Origin: Bradyrhizobium glycinis
GTDB taxonomy: Bacteria; Pseudomonadota; Alphaproteobacteria; Rhizobiales; Xanthobacteraceae
NCBI RefSeq assembly: GCF_016031655.1
Contig: NZ_JACCHQ010000016.1
Location: 62,001-126,000, forward strand
DNA length: 64,000 bases
Direction: 5' to 3'
Positions within the stretch are counted from its first letter, which is position 1. Every line of letters begins with the position of its first letter. This document shows positions 17,572 to 25,908 of this stretch, piece by piece. Below the pieces are notes generated by a model. That model saw only the letters and a program-made list of their open reading frames with translations. It was not told the DNA's origin and ran no database searches. The translations under genes were made by a program, and so were the position numbers.

Positions 17572-19170
17572 CTACGACGGCGCCACCACCACGCCCTCGT
17601 TGCCGCGCAGGTCCAGCACGCCTTCGATCTCCTCACCTTCGCGGTCCAGGAACGTCGACAGCAAGATGCTGCTGCCGAAACGGATCGCGCTGGTGGTCAC
17701 CGCGACCGGATCGGGGCCGAGATTGAGCGCCACGATCACGGCCTTGCCGCCGGCCTCGCGGCGGTAGATCAGGAGATCGCCCTGCGCGGCGATCGGATGA
17801 TAATCGCCGGTGACCAGCGGGGGACAGCGCTTCCGCAATCCGATCAGGCGCTTGTAGAGAGCGAGGATCGAGCGCGGATCGGCTTCGAGATTGGCGACAT
17901 TCTCGCGGATGTGGTCTTCCGGCAGCGGCAGCCACGGCCTAACCCCGGAGAAGCCGGCGAAGTTCGAGGAATCCCATTGCATCGGCGTGCGGCAGCCGTC
18001 GCGGCCGACGCCGATGCCGGGCACGTTCTTCTCGAAGGGATCGCGCACGTCCTCCGGCGCGATCGCGAGCTGGTGCATGCCGATCTCGTCGCCGTAGTAA
18101 AGCGTCGGCGTGCCGCGCAGCGTCAGCAGCAGCATCGCCGCGACGCGGGCCTGCTCGGGCCCGACGCGGCTCGCGACGCGGGGGCGATCGTGATTGCCGA
18201 GCACCCAGTTGGGCCAGGCACCGCGCGGCAGCCCCTTTTCGTAATCCTCGATGATCTTCTCGATCGAGCGGGCGCTCCAGAAGGTCGAGAGCAGCGCGAA
18301 GTTGAACGGCATCTGCGCGCCGGTGAGGTCGTTGCCGTAATAGGCCATGAGCCGGTGCAGCGGCAGATAGATCTCGCCGATCAGGACGCGCGCGCCATAG
18401 GAATCGGTGACACGCCGCATCTCGGCGATGACGTCGTGCACCTCCGGCTGGTCGGTGGAATATTGCGTGAGGATTCTCTCGTTCGGCGGGCGGCCCTCGA
18501 CGTAATGCGGGTTGGGCGGGTTGTCGCGGAATTCGGCGTCCTTGATCAGGTGCCAGATCACGTCGACGCGAAAGCCGTCGACGCCCTTGTCCAGCCAGAA
18601 CCGCGTCACGTCGTAGATCGCGGCGCGAACGTCGGGATTGCGCCAGTTGAGATCCGGCTGCTGGGCGAGGAAGGCGTGGTAGTAATATTGCCCCGTGGTC
18701 TCGTCGAAAGTCCACGCGCTGCCGCCGAATTCGGACAGCCAATTGTTCGGCACGCCACCGCCTGGCGCAGGATCGCGCCAGATGTACCAATCGCGCTTGG
18801 GATTGTCGCGCGAGGACCGGCTTTCGACGAACCAGGGGTGCTGGTTGGAGGTGTGGTTCGGCACAAGGTCGAGGATCAGCTTCAGGCCGTTGTCGTGGGC
18901 GGCCGCGAGCAATGCATCGAAATCCGCCATCGTGCCGAACAGCGGCTCGATGCCGACATAGTCGGAGATGTCGTAACCGAAATCCGCCATCGGCGAGGGA
19001 AAGATCGGCGACAGCCAGATCGCATCGACGCCGAGCGACTTGACGTAAGGCAGTCGCCGCAGGATGCCGGCGAGATCGCCGACGCCGTCGCCGTTCGAAT
19101 CCTGAAACGAGCGCGGATAGATCTGATAGAAGATGCCGTCGCGCCACCAATTCTCGTTGTCGTGAGCCAT
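17572..19170 (-). CDS. GH13 alpha-glucosidase (oligo-1,6-glucosidase/AglA type)
   Basis: Cytoplasmic alpha-glucosidase, 532 residues from MAHDNENWWRDG at 19170. Family motifs: IYQIYPRSFQDSNGDGVGDL, DFGYDISDY, LDLVPNHTSNQHPWF, GFRVDVIWH (nucleophile Asp), VLIGEIYLP (acid Glu), LGNHDRPR (third Asp) and GTPTLYYGDEIGM. QPDLNWRNPDVR is typical of alpha-1,4/1,6-glucosidases that release glucose from maltose, sucrose or isomaltose. It converges with the TreS-like gene and diverges from the MBL gene. A possible general-stress promoter lies upstream (19209-19233). Confidence 0.9.
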   Translation of the reverse strand: MAHDNENWWRDGIFYQIYPRSFQDSNGDGVGDLAGILRRLPYVKSLGVDAIWLSPIFPSPMADFGYDISDYVGIEPLFGTMADFDALLAAAHDNGLKLILDLVPNHTSNQHPWFVESRSSRDNPKRDWYIWRDPAPGGGVPNNWLSEFGGSAWTFDETTGQYYYHAFLAQQPDLNWRNPDVRAAIYDVTRFWLDKGVDGFRVDVIWHLIKDAEFRDNPPNPHYVEGRPPNERILTQYSTDQPEVHDVIAEMRRVTDSYGARVLIGEIYLPLHRLMAYYGNDLTGAQMPFNFALLSTFWSARSIEKIIEDYEKGLPRGAWPNWVLGNHDRPRVASRVGPEQARVAAMLLLTLRGTPTLYYGDEIGMHQLAIAPEDVRDPFEKNVPGIGVGRDGCRTPMQWDSSNFAGFSGVRPWLPLPEDHIRENVANLEADPRSILALYKRLIGLRKRCPPLVTGDYHPIAAQGDLLIYRREAGGKAVIVALNLGPDPVAVTTSAIRFGSSILLSTFLDREGEEIEGVLDLRGNEGVVVAPS

Positions 19171-19208
19171 GCCGAAGACCACCCAAAATCTGCCGCCTTG
19201 CGCGGGAG

Positions 19209-19233
19209 AACGCGACAGCAACGCCCCGGTTCA
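19209..19233 (-). promoter_or_regulatory. Possible EcfG-type (general stress) promoter
   Basis: On the minus strand TGAAC-N16-CGTT, one base off the GGAAC-N16/17-CGTT pattern recognised by alphaproteobacterial EcfG sigma factors, about 39 bases before the alpha-glucosidase start. The mismatch is in the first base of the -35 element, so this is weak. Confidence 0.25.
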
Positions 19234-19332
19234 AATTGGCAGGCCAATTGGGACGGCCGTGTGACGGTTGTTCCCCGGCGCGGGCACGAATCTTTTGCTT
19301 GGCGGTCCGGCAAAAATCGGCATTGTGAGGCC

Positions 19333-20013
19333 ATGACCGAGCAAAACGACACCCAAGAATCCCGGCAAGCCAAGGCGGGCGCGATCATCGTTCCCGTGAC
19401 GCTGTTCGAGCAGAACTGCACCATCATCTGGGACGAGCCTTCCAAGAAGGCCGTGGTAATCGATCCCGGCGGCGACGTGCCGAAGATTCTGGATGCGATC
19501 AAGCAAACCGGCGTCACCGTGGAGAAGATCTGGCTGACCCACGGCCATATCGATCACGTCGGCGGCGCGGCCGAGCTGCGCGATGCGCTCAACGTCCCGA
19601 TCGAGGGGCCGCATGTCGCAGACAAGTTCCTGCTCGACAACGTCGTGGCAAGCGGCGCGCGCTTCGGCATGACCGGGGGACGCGATTTCACGCCCGACCG
19701 CTGGCTCGACGAGGGCGACAGCGTGTCGATCGGCGGCTTGCAGTTCGACATCCTGCATTGCCCGGGTCATTCGCCCGGCAGCGTGGTGTTCTTCAACAAG
19801 GAGCTGCGGTTTGCCCATGTCGGCGACGTCCTGTTCGCCGGCTCGGTCGGACGCACCGATTTGCCCGGCGGCAGTCACGCCACGCTGATCAACTCGATTC
19901 TGACGAAATTGCTGCCGCTCGGCGACGATGTCGGCTTCATCTGCGGCCACGGCGCCGGCTCGAGCATCGGCCAGGAGCGGATGACCAATCCGTTCATCAC
20001 CGGCGAGATGTAG
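19333..20013 (+). CDS. MBL-fold metallo-hydrolase (glyoxalase II-like)
   Basis: A 226-residue metallo-beta-lactamase-fold hydrolase of the YcbL/GloB-like subgroup. Metal ligands: THGHIDHVGG (HxHxDH), CPGHSPGS, VGDVLFAGSVGRTDL and the final CGHGAG. This subgroup typically hydrolyses glutathione thioesters such as S-lactoylglutathione, or acts as a persulfide or general thioesterase; the exact substrate cannot be told. Start is ATG 19333 (MTEQNDTQES); the frame is open far upstream antisense to the alpha-glucosidase, which is not coding. It converges with the HxlR gene. Confidence 0.88.
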   Translation: MTEQNDTQESRQAKAGAIIVPVTLFEQNCTIIWDEPSKKAVVIDPGGDVPKILDAIKQTGVTVEKIWLTHGHIDHVGGAAELRDALNVPIEGPHVADKFLLDNVVASGARFGMTGGRDFTPDRWLDEGDSVSIGGLQFDILHCPGHSPGSVVFFNKELRFAHVGDVLFAGSVGRTDLPGGSHATLINSILTKLLPLGDDVGFICGHGAGSSIGQERMTNPFITGEM

Positions 20014-20093
20014 GCTTTTTGCTTGCGCATGATCTCATCGGAAAACCGCTTCACACTCTGCGCTAGCGCGGCCCTTCGGGTCCGGATCATGCG

Positions 20094-20459
20094 CTATTCG
20101 GCAGCCTCGGTGAGCACGGGCTCGCCGAGGTTTCGTTCACCCCATTCGCGGATTGCCGCGACGACGGGCACGAAACTCTTTCCTTTTCGCGTCAGGCGGT
20201 ACTCGACCTTGGGCGGCACCTCGCCAAAATCCTTGCGGTCGATCAGGCCGCTCATCGTCAGGGCCTTCAATTCGCGGCTGAGCACGCGCGGGGTGATCTC
20301 GGCGCTGCCTGACGCGCCGCGCAGCAGGCCGCTGCGGATCTCGCCGTAGCGGCGCGGGCCGTCCTTGAGATCCCAGACGATGCGCAGCTTGTACTTGCCG
20401 CTGATCATCTTCTGGAACGCCGCGACCGGACAGGTGCGCGCGGGGGACGCCTTCGCCAT
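20094..20459 (-). CDS. HxlR family transcriptional regulator
   Basis: A 121-residue winged-helix regulator. CPVAAFQKMISGKYKLRIVWDL carries the conserved N-terminal cysteine and helix 1 of HxlR proteins. GPRRYGEIRSGL, ITPRVLSRELKALTMSGLIDRK and VEYRLTRKGKSF give the recognition helix and wing. Such proteins sense electrophiles, quinones or oxidants through the cysteine. It is divergent from the monooxygenase-like gene at 20656, the probable target, with a direct repeat in between (20571-20597). Confidence 0.9.
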   Translation of the reverse strand: MAKASPARTCPVAAFQKMISGKYKLRIVWDLKDGPRRYGEIRSGLLRGASGSAEITPRVLSRELKALTMSGLIDRKDFGEVPPKVEYRLTRKGKSFVPVVAAIREWGERNLGEPVLTEAAE

Positions 20460-20570
20460 GTCGTTTCCTCCATGCGGAAGATTCTTGTTTTGACGCGTTT
20501 TCTTTACGCGAACCGATATCCACTTCGTTCGAAAACGCTATGCGATGAGGATAGGAGCAACGGCGAAAAA

Positions 20571-20597
20571 GTCCATACTATCAAATTTGTCCATACT
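20571..20597. promoter_or_regulatory. Direct repeat in the HxlR-monooxygenase intergenic region
   Basis: GTCCATACT occurs twice, starts 18 bases apart (20571 and 20589), in an AT-richer patch 59 bases before the start at 20656. The spacing is near two helical turns, fitting two regulator dimers or half-sites on one face. Confidence 0.45.
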
Positions 20598-20655
20598 TGC
20601 GGGATCGTATCTAGCACGCAGATGATGACGCACAAGACGAAGCAAGGAGCGTCAC

Positions 20656-20958
20656 ATGAAGCACTTCATGATCAGATACCAGTTCAGGAACGGCACGACG
20701 GAGGAATGGCACCGGGAGATCGGCCGCTTCATCAAGGCGATCGACGCCGATGCGGAGCTGAAGGGGAGGATCGACTATCGTTGCCTGAAGCATCGCGACG
20801 ACGGCAGCTATCTCCACTTCGCCAGCGTCGCCGACGATGCTGCGCAAAAAACGCTGCAATCGCGCGACTTCTTCAAGCACTATCAGGAGATGACGCGGAA
20901 GGTCGCGGCCGGCGAGGTGACGGTGACGCCGGTCGAGGTGATCGATCAGACGGGGTAG
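20656..20958 (+). CDS. Small protein, possible antibiotic-biosynthesis-monooxygenase-like fold
   Basis: A 100-residue protein with no signal or membrane segment. Strong ribosome site AAGGAG eight bases before ATG. Pattern MKHFMIRYQFRNGTTEEWHREIGRFIKAIDAD..., YLHFASVADDAAQKTLQSRDFFKHYQEM and VTVTPVEVI resembles the dimeric ferredoxin-like (ABM/quinol monooxygenase) fold, but I cannot see a diagnostic motif. Position opposite an HxlR regulator supports a role in quinone or electrophile stress; that is inference. Confidence 0.7.
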   Translation: MKHFMIRYQFRNGTTEEWHREIGRFIKAIDADAELKGRIDYRCLKHRDDGSYLHFASVADDAAQKTLQSRDFFKHYQEMTRKVAAGEVTVTPVEVIDQTG

Positions 20959-21000
20959 CTTTTTCGCGGAGCTGAATCGACGGCGCCGCCACAACTCCGC

Positions 21001-21155
21001 TGTCATCCCGGACAAGCGCAAGCGCAGATCCGGGATCCATAACCACAGGGAGATGTGGTTACGGGGACTCGGAGTTACCTCTTCGTGCCCAACTTTGTCC
21101 TGTGGCTATCGGTCCCGGATCGGCGCGCGCTTGGGGCGCGCTTGTCCGGGACGAC
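21001..21155. repeat. Family A intergenic repeat
   Basis: Left end TGTCATCCCGGACAAGCGC, GATCCATAACCACAGGG, a block GGACTCGGAGTTACC, TGTCCTGTGGCTATCGGTCCC, right end GCGCTTGTCCGGGACGAC. The ends are GTCATCCCGGACAAGC / GCTTGTCCGGGACGAC, slightly different from the CGGGGCGCG version. Lies between convergent genes. Confidence 0.7.
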
Positions 21156-21162
21156 GGCGGGG

Positions 21163-22401
21163 CTACTTCATCAATCCCGCGGCCGTGAGCGCGCGCGTGA
21201 TGATCTGGCCCAGGTCGAAGCTGCGCGCCTTCTCGCGCTGCGGCTCGGCCGGCTCTGCGGCGACCGCGGCGCGGATCGAGCGGGCGAGATGCGGTGCGGG
21301 CGAGAGCGCCGGTTTTGCGGCAGGCTTCGTGGCGGACTTCACGGCAGGCTTGGCGTCCGCCTTCGTCGTCGCGGCGTCCGGAATCCAGCCGGTGAGGCCG
21401 AAGAACTTCGCGATGTGGTAGGATGAGGAGATGCCGGCCTCGATCAGGAAGGCGCCTTCGATGCCATAGCGCTGATCGTTGTCGGCGAGCCCGAGCGGGG
21501 TGCCGTGCGCCATGTCGGTGATGGCATAGGACTCGACCAGCGTCTCGCCGTCCTTGTCCCACCAGGCCTGGCGCGGATAGCCGTCGACATTAGTCTCGGC
21601 CATCGGCACCTCGGGCAGGCCATGCAGGTCGAGCCACTGCTTGACGATCTCGTTGGCATTGCCGGGATTGACGGTGCGGTCGGCGCTGCCGTGCCACACC
21701 GAGACCCTCGGCCACGGCCCGCGATGATCGGAGGCACTGCGCACGAGATCGCCGAGCTCGCGCGCAGGACGCGCCGGCGAATGAAACATGCCGTCGAGCG
21801 CCTCGCGCAAGTTCGAGGCGATGCCGTAAGGCAGCCCGGCAATAATCGCACCGGCCGCGAAGATCTCCGGATAGGTCGCGAGCATCACCGAGGTCATGCC
21901 CCCGCCGGCCGATAGGCCGGTGATGAAGATGCGCCTGGGATCGATGCGATGGCTCTTCACCATGTGCGCAATCATGGCGCGGATCGACCGCGGCTCGCCA
22001 GAGTCCCGCGCGGTGTCCTCCGGATTGAACCAGTTGAAGCAGGTGTTGGCATTGTTGCTGCGCTGCTGCTCGGGCATCAACAAGGCAAAGCCGTAATGCT
22101 GCGCGAGCGTCGACCAGCCCGCGCCGAGATCGTAAGCGGCCGCGGTCTGCCCGCAGCCATGCAGCACGACGACGAGCGCGCGCGGCCGCTGCAATTGCGC
22201 CGGCACGAACGCGAACATGCGCAAGGCGCCGGGATTGTCGCCGAAGCCGGTGACCTCCTGCAGCGGGCTGAATCCATCTGCACCGCGGCCGGGCTCGGCG
22301 AAGCGCAGTCCGTCCAGCCGGGGCAGACGTCTCAACAGATCGATATTTCTGGCTAACGACACGGCAAATTCCTGGTGGGCGACGTTTAACGTCCAGCCCA
22401 A
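21163..22401 (-). CDS. PHB depolymerase family esterase
   Basis: A 412-residue alpha/beta hydrolase of the Esterase_PHB family. Motifs: VLHGCGQTAAAYDLGAGWS, a conserved N-terminal oxyanion segment, and the nucleophile elbow FITGLSAGGGMTSVM (Ser in GLSAGG). WHGSADRTVNP supplies the probable acidic residue and MAHGTP the histidine. After the catalytic domain there is an Ala/Lys/Pro-rich linker (about 345-385) and a conserved tail RSFDLGQIITRALTAAGLMK. Family members act on PHB, polyesters or feruloyl esters; no clear signal peptide is visible, so location is uncertain. It is unrelated in sequence to phaZ at 9405. Confidence 0.85.
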   Translation of the reverse strand: MGWTLNVAHQEFAVSLARNIDLLRRLPRLDGLRFAEPGRGADGFSPLQEVTGFGDNPGALRMFAFVPAQLQRPRALVVVLHGCGQTAAAYDLGAGWSTLAQHYGFALLMPEQQRSNNANTCFNWFNPEDTARDSGEPRSIRAMIAHMVKSHRIDPRRIFITGLSAGGGMTSVMLATYPEIFAAGAIIAGLPYGIASNLREALDGMFHSPARPARELGDLVRSASDHRGPWPRVSVWHGSADRTVNPGNANEIVKQWLDLHGLPEVPMAETNVDGYPRQAWWDKDGETLVESYAITDMAHGTPLGLADNDQRYGIEGAFLIEAGISSSYHIAKFFGLTGWIPDAATTKADAKPAVKSATKPAAKPALSPAPHLARSIRAAVAAEPAEPQREKARSFDLGQIITRALTAAGLMK

Positions 22402-22839
22402 CCAGATAGTTGCTGCGATGCAAAATAAAAAGACCGTGCGCTGTCAATCTCGGTGAAATTCGCGGGAAATCCGCAGGAATCCGCACGTATTAACCGCAAG
22501 GTCTCGATCTCGTGCCGATGCGCGGCGCATCCGCGCCGGAAATGCGGCGCCGATCATGGCGAATGTCACAAACTGTACGAGCGAGGCGAGGAATTCTGCG
22601 CGTGCTGATTGTGAAGCGTTCGATGCCCGGGCGTCGACGCGAATGAACGAACCGGCCCAGTCGCGCTGCCGTGTCGTTATCGTGACGAAGCGCGAAGCGG
22701 GCGAGGAATACGCAACGTCTCGCGCGCCGCCGCGCATGCCTGCATTCCACCGCGCGGGACATCGCGTGATTGCGTTCGTGCCGTCAGGCACGTAGCCTGA
22801 CGCGACCAACAAACAGAAAATTCAGCCGGAGAGACCGCC
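22402..22839. other. Intergenic region between esterase and luciferase-like gene
   Basis: About 440 bases with no supported gene. It should contain the divergent promoters. The only clear structure is the inverted repeat at 22783-22801. A lower-GC patch (about 22410-22440) lies next to the esterase start. Confidence 0.4.
22783..22801. promoter_or_regulatory. Perfect inverted repeat upstream of the luciferase-like gene
   Basis: GTCAGGC-ACGTA-GCCTGAC, 7-base arms and a 5-base centre, ending 38 bases before the ATG at 22840. Size and placement fit a dimeric repressor operator; no regulator gene is adjacent, so the protein would be encoded elsewhere. Confidence 0.45.
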
Positions 22840-24075
22840 ATGGCGCGCCTGAAGTTCGGAGCCTTTCTTGCCCCGCATCATCCGATCGGGGAGCATCCGA
22901 TGCTGCAGTTCCGGCGCGATCTCGACCTGGTCGAGCAGCTGGATGCGCTCGGCTATGACGAGTTCTGGTGCGGCGAGCATCATTCCTCGGGCTGGGAGAT
23001 GATCGCCTCGCCCGAGATGTTCCTGGCTGCGGCCGGCGAGCGCACCAAGCGGATCAAGCTCGGCACCGGCGTGGTGTCGTTGCCCTATCACCATCCCTTC
23101 AACGTCGCCCAGCGCATGGTGCAGCTCGACCATATGACCGGCGGCCGCGCCATCTTCGGCTCCGGTCCCGGCGCGCTCGCCTCCGACGCGCACACGCTGG
23201 GCATCGATCCGATGACGCAGCGCGACCGCCAGGACGAGGCGATCGGCATCATCCGCCGCCTCTTCAACGGCGAGCGCGTCACCGCCAAGAGCGACTGGTT
23301 CACGATGAACGACGCCGCGCTGCAGATCCTGCCCTTGCAGGAGGAGATGCCATTCGTGGTGGCTTCGCAGATCTCGCCCTCCGGCATGACGCTGGCCGGC
23401 AAATACGGCATCGGCATCATCTCGCTGGGCTCGATGACGACGCACGGCCTGATGTCGCTGCAGCAGCAATGGCAGTTCGCCGAGGATGCCGCCAAAAAGC
23501 ACGGAACCACGGTGCGTCGCGCCGACTGGCGCGTGCTCTTGACCTGGCACATCGCCGAAACGCGTGAACAAGCCCGCCGCGAGGCCGGCGCCGGCCTGAT
23601 GCGCTGGCACAACGAGTATAATGTCGGCACGCTGCAGCGGCCGGGCCTCACCGCGTTCTCGTCGCCCGACGAGGCCGTCGACAAGACCGCCTTCGTCGAG
23701 GGGGCGGCCTCCACCATCGGCACGCCCGACGATCTCGTCAAGACCATCAAGAACGTGATGCAAGTCTCCGGCGGCGTCGGCGCCATCATCGGCTTCGTGC
23801 ACGACTGGGCCAATCCGGAAAACACCCGCCGGAGCTGGGACATGGTGGCGCGCTACGTCGTGCCGGAGATCAACGGCTACATCGACGGGCTGCGCAGGTC
23901 GCAAAAATTCGTGATCGAGAACCGCGCGATCTTCGAGCGTGCGGGCCAGGCCGTGATGGCCAAAATCATGGAGAACGAGAAGGCCGCCGAGGCGCTGAAG
24001 GTCACCGGCCCCGGCCGCGTCGCCATCCCCGCCGTCAACGCGCCGGATCTGCAGAAGGAAGCGGCGAAGCGGTAG
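22840..24075 (+). CDS. LLM class flavin-dependent oxidoreductase
   Basis: A 411-residue bacterial luciferase-like monooxygenase (FMN-dependent TIM barrel). Signature segments: FGAFLAPHHPIGEHPMLQFRRDLDLVE, YDEFWCGEHHSSGWE, LGTGVVSLPYHHPFNVAQRM, ATYPE-like barrel strands replaced by GRAIFGSGPGA, and the C-terminal IGTPDDLVKTIKNVM. Ribosome site CGGAGAG before ATG. This subgroup oxidises aliphatic or terpenoid substrates with reduced FMN from a separate reductase; the substrate is unknown. The P450 gene follows 320 bases downstream on the same strand. Confidence 0.9.
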   Translation: MARLKFGAFLAPHHPIGEHPMLQFRRDLDLVEQLDALGYDEFWCGEHHSSGWEMIASPEMFLAAAGERTKRIKLGTGVVSLPYHHPFNVAQRMVQLDHMTGGRAIFGSGPGALASDAHTLGIDPMTQRDRQDEAIGIIRRLFNGERVTAKSDWFTMNDAALQILPLQEEMPFVVASQISPSGMTLAGKYGIGIISLGSMTTHGLMSLQQQWQFAEDAAKKHGTTVRRADWRVLLTWHIAETREQARREAGAGLMRWHNEYNVGTLQRPGLTAFSSPDEAVDKTAFVEGAASTIGTPDDLVKTIKNVMQVSGGVGAIIGFVHDWANPENTRRSWDMVARYVVPEINGYIDGLRRSQKFVIENRAIFERAGQAVMAKIMENEKAAEALKVTGPGRVAIPAVNAPDLQKEAAKR

Positions 24076-24121
24076 GCCGCAAGGCTGGAGCTCGTATCTT
24101 CTCGACGGCGCCTGAGCGAGC

Positions 24122-24257
24122 GCCTCATCCTTCGAGACGGCGCTTACGCGCCTCCTCAGGATGAGGCTAATCGGCGTCAATGCCCGTTAAAACTGCTGCG
24201 GCGCATTCCGCCCTCATCCTGAGGGCCTGCCGAAGGCGGGCGTCTCGAAGGATGGCG
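24122..24257. repeat. Two inverted copies of a CTCATCC...CTCGAAGGATG repeat
   Basis: 24122-24167 reads CCTCATCCTTCGAGACGGC ... CCTCAGGATGAGG; 24211-24257 reads CCTCATCCTGAGGGCCTGC ... CGTCTCGAAGGATGG, the same element reversed. This accounts for most of the 321-base gap between the luciferase-like and P450 genes. A related element is at 53186. Confidence 0.75.
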
Positions 24258-24396
24258 GCGGGGATGCCGCTCTCGAGCGCCATTGCCTTCGCCGGGATGA
24301 CGATGGTGGAGTGACGACATTGTGCACGAGACGATCGGCGCGTTGGCCTGCTCGAATGTGCTATGCTTGCGGGGTCAGCCAACCGGAGCAATCGTC

Positions 24397-25773
24397 ATGT
24401 CGATGCAGAATGTGGCCGCCTCTGCGCTTCCGTTCACTCCGCCCAGGCGCAATGAGCTGACCCACATTCCCGGTGACGAGGGCTGGCCGATCATCGGCAA
24501 GACCTTTCAGGTGCTCGCCGATCCCAAGGGCCATATCGAAGCGAACGGCGCCAAATACGGCCTGGTCTACCGTACGCACTTCTTCGGCGAGACCAATATC
24601 GTGCTGCTCGGGCCCGAGGCCAACGAGCTCGTGCTGTTCGACCAGCAGAAACTGTTCTCCTCGACCCATGGCTGGGACAAGGTGCTGGGGCTGTTGTTTC
24701 CGCGCGGATTGATGCTGCTTGATTTCGAGGAGCATCGCCTGCATCGTAAGGCGCTCTCGGTCGCGTTCAAGTCCGGGCCGATGAAGTCCTATCTCGGCGA
24801 TCTCGACCGCGGCATTTCCGCGCGCGTCGCGCAGTGGAAGGCAAAGCCGGGCGAGATGCAGCTTTATCCGGCGATGAAGCAGCTCACGCTCGATCTCGCC
24901 GCGGCCTCGTTCCTCGGCGCCGATATCGGGCCCGAGGTCGACGAGATCAACCGCGCCTTCATCGACATGGTGGCCGCCGCCGTCACCCCGATCCGCCGCC
25001 CCCTGCCCGGCACCCAGATGGCGCGAGGGGTGAAGGGACGCAAGCGCATCATCGCCTATTTCCGCGAGCAGATTCCGCTACGACGCGGCAATCACGGCGG
25101 CGACGATCTGTTCTCGCAGCTCTGCCGTGCCACCCATGAGAACGGCGCGCTGCTGTCGGATCAGGACATCATCGACCATATGAGCTTCCTGATGATGGCC
25201 GCACACGACACGCTGACCTCGTCGCTGACCTCCTTCATCGGCGAGCTCGCCGCCAATCCGGACTGGCAGGATCGCTTGCGCGCCGAGGTGCTCGCGCTCG
25301 GCCTTGCCTCCGGCGCGCCGACCAGCTTCGACGATCTGGAAAAGATGCCGCTGACCGAGATGGCGTTCAAGGAAGCGCTGCGGCTCAAGCCGCCGGTACC
25401 GTCGATGCCGCGCCGCGCGATGCGCGATTTCAGCTTCAAGGGCTTTGCGATCCCCGCCGGCACGGCGGTCGGCATCAACCCGCTCTACACGCATCACATG
25501 AAGGAGATCTGGCCGGAGCCGGACCGCTTCGATCCCCTGCGCTTCACCGAGGACGCGCAGCGTGGCCGCCACCGCTTCGCCTTCGTGCCGTTCGGCGGCG
25601 GCGCGCATATGTGCCTCGGCCTGCACTTCGCCTACATGCAGGCGAAATGTTTCGCGCGGCATTTCCTGGAGAATATCGAGGTGTCGCTCGCGCCGGGCTA
25701 CAAGCCGGACTGGCAGATGTGGCCGATCCCGAAGCCGCGGGACGGGCTGCGGGTGCGGGTGAAGGCGGTCTAG
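24397..25773 (+). CDS. Cytochrome P450
   Basis: Soluble heme monooxygenase, 458 residues from MSMQNVAASALPF at 24397 (CGGAG upstream; the frame is open 25 codons further). I-helix oxygen-activation segment MMAAHDTLTSS, the ExxR motif in KEALRLKPP, and the heme-cysteine loop FVPFGGGAHMCLGLHFA are all intact. No membrane anchor. Overall pattern (N-terminal IPGDEGWPIIGKTFQVL) is like CYP120/CYP26-type or sterol-type P450s, but substrate cannot be deduced. No ferredoxin or reductase gene is adjacent; the preceding luciferase-like enzyme and following SDR may belong to the same oxidative pathway. Confidence 0.93.
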   Translation: MSMQNVAASALPFTPPRRNELTHIPGDEGWPIIGKTFQVLADPKGHIEANGAKYGLVYRTHFFGETNIVLLGPEANELVLFDQQKLFSSTHGWDKVLGLLFPRGLMLLDFEEHRLHRKALSVAFKSGPMKSYLGDLDRGISARVAQWKAKPGEMQLYPAMKQLTLDLAAASFLGADIGPEVDEINRAFIDMVAAAVTPIRRPLPGTQMARGVKGRKRIIAYFREQIPLRRGNHGGDDLFSQLCRATHENGALLSDQDIIDHMSFLMMAAHDTLTSSLTSFIGELAANPDWQDRLRAEVLALGLASGAPTSFDDLEKMPLTEMAFKEALRLKPPVPSMPRRAMRDFSFKGFAIPAGTAVGINPLYTHHMKEIWPEPDRFDPLRFTEDAQRGRHRFAFVPFGGGAHMCLGLHFAYMQAKCFARHFLENIEVSLAPGYKPDWQMWPIPKPRDGLRVRVKAV

Positions 25774-25783
25774 CGCTCATCTC

Positions 25784-25900
25784 GTGTCCCGGACGCGCGC
25801 AGCGCGAGCCGGGACCCAGAAAGCCATAAGTCAGCTGCGGATGGATGGGCCCCGGCTCTGCGGAGCGGCACTTCGCGCCGCACCGCGTCCGGGGCATGAG
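25784..25900. repeat. Palindromic intergenic repeat (GTGTCCCGGACGCG type)
   Basis: CGTGTCCCGGACGCGCGCAGCG at the left and CACCGCGTCCGGGGCATGAG at the right, inner CGAGCCGGGACCC / GGGCCCCGGCTCTG. Lies between convergent P450 and SDR genes. Confidence 0.65.
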
Positions 25901-25908
25901 ACCATCCG

